Shown: one piece after another, positions 43,961-45,322 of the stretch
How positions within the stretch are numbered: position 1 is the stretch's first letter
Layout: each line of letters begins with the position of its first letter
Assembly (NCBI RefSeq): GCF_900163965.1
Contig: NZ_FULE01000007.1
Location: forward strand, 1 to 45,322
Origin: Vibrio ruber DSM 16370
GTDB lineage: Bacteria > Pseudomonadota > Gammaproteobacteria > Enterobacterales > Vibrionaceae
Direction: 5' to 3'
DNA length: 45,322 bases
Translations under genes and position numbers: made by a program
The notes under the pieces: model-generated
The model's input: the letters and a program-made list of their open reading frames with translations, nothing else
Databases searched by the model: none
What the model was told of the DNA's origin: nothing

Positions 43961-44106
43961 CAAGATAAATACGAATAGCTACTCCTTTGAATTGAATCGC
44001 ATTTTCTCTCAATGAACAATGTAAAACGAGTGGTGATGGTGTTCTTTGTCAGCCGCTTCTTTTATGCTAGCGCTATTCATCCACAACGAGCCCCAATACT
44101 GCGATT

Positions 44107-44985
44107 ATGAAAACATCTCTCGATCATCTGCCCGAATATAAACAGCGTGAGCTGGCGGATATCTCAACGATTCTGCGCGATACACTGGAAGATTACCTGC
44201 AAGGCAAACAGGGCAGTAAGCGTGAGTTCCGCATTCTGAAAATTATTCTGTTCGGCAGCCATGCCAAAGGCAGTTGGGTCAAGGATCCGGTCAATGGTTA
44301 TATTAGTGATTACGATATTCTGGTGATCGTTAATAAAGCCGCCTTGGTGGAGGATTATGTAGTCTGGCAGAGGGCCGAAGAGCAAATTGATCGCAAAGTG
44401 AAATCGGCCCCGTTGGGTTTGATTGTCCACGATTTAAAGGAAGTGAACGAGCGCTTGCAACAGGGTCACTATTTCTTTAAGGATATCCGCGAAGAGGGCA
44501 TTGAACTGTTTGCCGCGACACCGAAACCGTTGGCGGAGCCGGGTGATTTGACTGAGGAAGAGCTGCGAGAGATTGCCCGTAAGCATTATGAACACTGGTT
44601 TAAGCGTTCATGTAGCGGATTAAAAATGTTTCATTTCGCGTTTGAAAAATCAATGATTCACGATGCCGCTTTTACGCTTCATCAAGTCACAGAAAAACTC
44701 TTTGCCTGTACATTACTCACTTGTACCAACTACCTGCCGAAGTCTCACAATATCGAGAAACTCGGTAATCTGTGCGCACAGATTGATCCGGCCTTTGCTG
44801 AGATTTTCCCGATGGACAACAAATTCCATCGCCGTAGTTTTCGGCGTCTGCAACGGGCGTATGTTGATGCGCGTTATTCAGCGCACTACGAAATCACTGA
44901 AGAAGAGTTGAATTATTTGGTGGCAGAGGTGCAGCGGTTGCAGGCATTAACCGAACAGGTTTGTCGGGGGAGAATCGGGGATTGA
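44107..44985 (+). CDS. Nucleotidyltransferase-HEPN fusion protein
   Basis: 292 residues. The N-terminal part is a minimal nucleotidyltransferase: ILFGSHAKGSW with the GS motif and SDYDILVIV with the two metal-binding Asp (residues about 46-80). The C-terminal part (about 150-290) is a HEPN-type helical domain, with MFHFAFEKSMIHDAAFTLHQ and a final RYSAHY (R-x3-H, near the R-x4-6-H RNase motif). When split in two genes, MNT and HEPN form a toxin-antitoxin pair in which the MNT protein AMPylates the HEPN RNase. Here both are fused, which may make the protein self-regulated or a stress or defence nuclease. It is a single gene followed 40 bp later by repeat copy D. Confidence 0.85.
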   Translation: MKTSLDHLPEYKQRELADISTILRDTLEDYLQGKQGSKREFRILKIILFGSHAKGSWVKDPVNGYISDYDILVIVNKAALVEDYVVWQRAEEQIDRKVKSAPLGLIVHDLKEVNERLQQGHYFFKDIREEGIELFAATPKPLAEPGDLTEEELREIARKHYEHWFKRSCSGLKMFHFAFEKSMIHDAAFTLHQVTEKLFACTLLTCTNYLPKSHNIEKLGNLCAQIDPAFAEIFPMDNKFHRRSFRRLQRAYVDARYSAHYEITEEELNYLVAEVQRLQALTEQVCRGRIGD

Positions 44986-45024
44986 GTGTTGTATTTTGAT
45001 TCGTAGCTTTTGGCATTTGGATGT

Positions 45025-45116
45025 GACGCACAATTAAATTTTTCGGTTTCAGAGACATCGGTGTTTTGTGCGCCAGTTACTCTTGCAGAGATGCAAGAGT
45101 AACCATATATGGTCAC
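45025..45116 (+). repeat. Structured intergenic repeat, copy D (minimal form)
   Basis: GACGCACAA to TTGTGCGCC, with CGGTTTCAGAGACATCGG between, is followed by ACTCTTGC-AGAGAT-GCAAGAGT and a shortened ACCATATATGGT hairpin. The copy A middle and tail are absent. It starts 40 bp after the fusion-protein stop. Confidence 0.8.
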
Positions 45117-45166
45117 TCCATCTAAATCAAAGTATTTTTCAGACTTCCTCAATGTATTTATTCATC

Positions 45167-45289
45167 TCATAAATTCACCATCGACGGTTGTTCCTGAAAA
45201 TGAAACGCGGCCTTAAACATATATCCGGCGTCAGTTTGATACTCTATGTATCGCGCCCAAATGAGATCCAAAAAGTCTTGCCCGCCTAA
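45167..45289 (-). pseudogene. Possible degraded gene end at the window edge
   Basis: A minus-strand frame of 40 codons (LGGQDFLDLIWARYIEYQTD then AGYMFKAAFHFQEQPSMVNL) reads like real protein but has no start. In-frame stops lie at 45290-45292 and 45320-45322. It may be the 3' remnant of a decayed gene, or a frame lying over chance sequence. Confidence 0.3.
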
Positions 45290-45322
45290 TCAGAAAATAT
45301 GCCTCACTGGATGGGCAGGTTA

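Overview
The window is chromosomal DNA from a gammaproteobacterium, most probably a Vibrio or close relative. This rests on a CheW-REC CheV, a large RTX/VCBS/PA14 adhesin, a complete enterobacterial-type mal regulon, MetA under MetJ-like boxes, a periplasmic chorismate mutase and a tandem tRNA-Val(GAC) pair. Family assignments come from motifs and gene order read by eye; no search was run. Species-level placement is not possible from here.

Layout. (1) 1-4.3 kb: the 3' end of a giant type I-secreted adhesin with near-identical 294-bp tandem repeats. (2) 4.3-13.4 kb: housekeeping and signalling genes: a DUF1415 protein, a divergent MFS transporter/LysR pair, two paralogous 80-residue membrane proteins, a PilW-like TPR lipoprotein, metA, a small unknown, cheV, a DUF2726/zinc-finger protein and a diguanylate cyclase. 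(3) 13.6-13.8 kb: two tRNA-Val genes behind a strong promoter, then about 850 bp of AT-rich DNA without a convincing gene. (4) 14.6-18.8 kb: two exported Ser-type sulfatases and a convergent LysR regulator. (5) 18.9-34.9 kb: the mal regulon in one block: lamB-malM, malT, malPQ, malK and malEFG. Maltodextrin crosses the outer membrane through LamB, is bound by MalE, is imported by MalFGK and is processed by MalP and MalQ, with MalT as activator. Candidate MalT boxes and a CRP-like site lie in the control regions. (6) 34.8-38.2 kb: a hydantoin/Asp-Glu-type racemase overlapping malG tail to tail, an ethanolamine-type permease and a secreted chorismate mutase. (7) 38.2-45.3 kb: an accessory region with all intact genes on the + strand: an unknown membrane protein, a GST, a second membrane protein, a pyocin-S/HNH-like toxin with its putative immunity gene, and a nucleotidyltransferase-HEPN fusion. 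These genes are interspersed with copies of one structured intergenic repeat.

The strongest novelty candidate is that repeat family: four clear copies at 38.3, 39.5, 41.3 and 45.0 kb and a possible fifth fragment at 43.9 kb. All are in the same orientation, and several sit just after a gene. Hairpin stems change in a base-compensated way between copies, which suggests selection on folded RNA or single-stranded DNA. Other points worth checking are four exact 17-bp iterons beside a perfect palindrome upstream of the racemase, the toxin/immunity cassette, the CQPxWLCR protein pair, a possibly leaderless LysR mRNA and a sulfatase with Gln in place of a usually conserved His.
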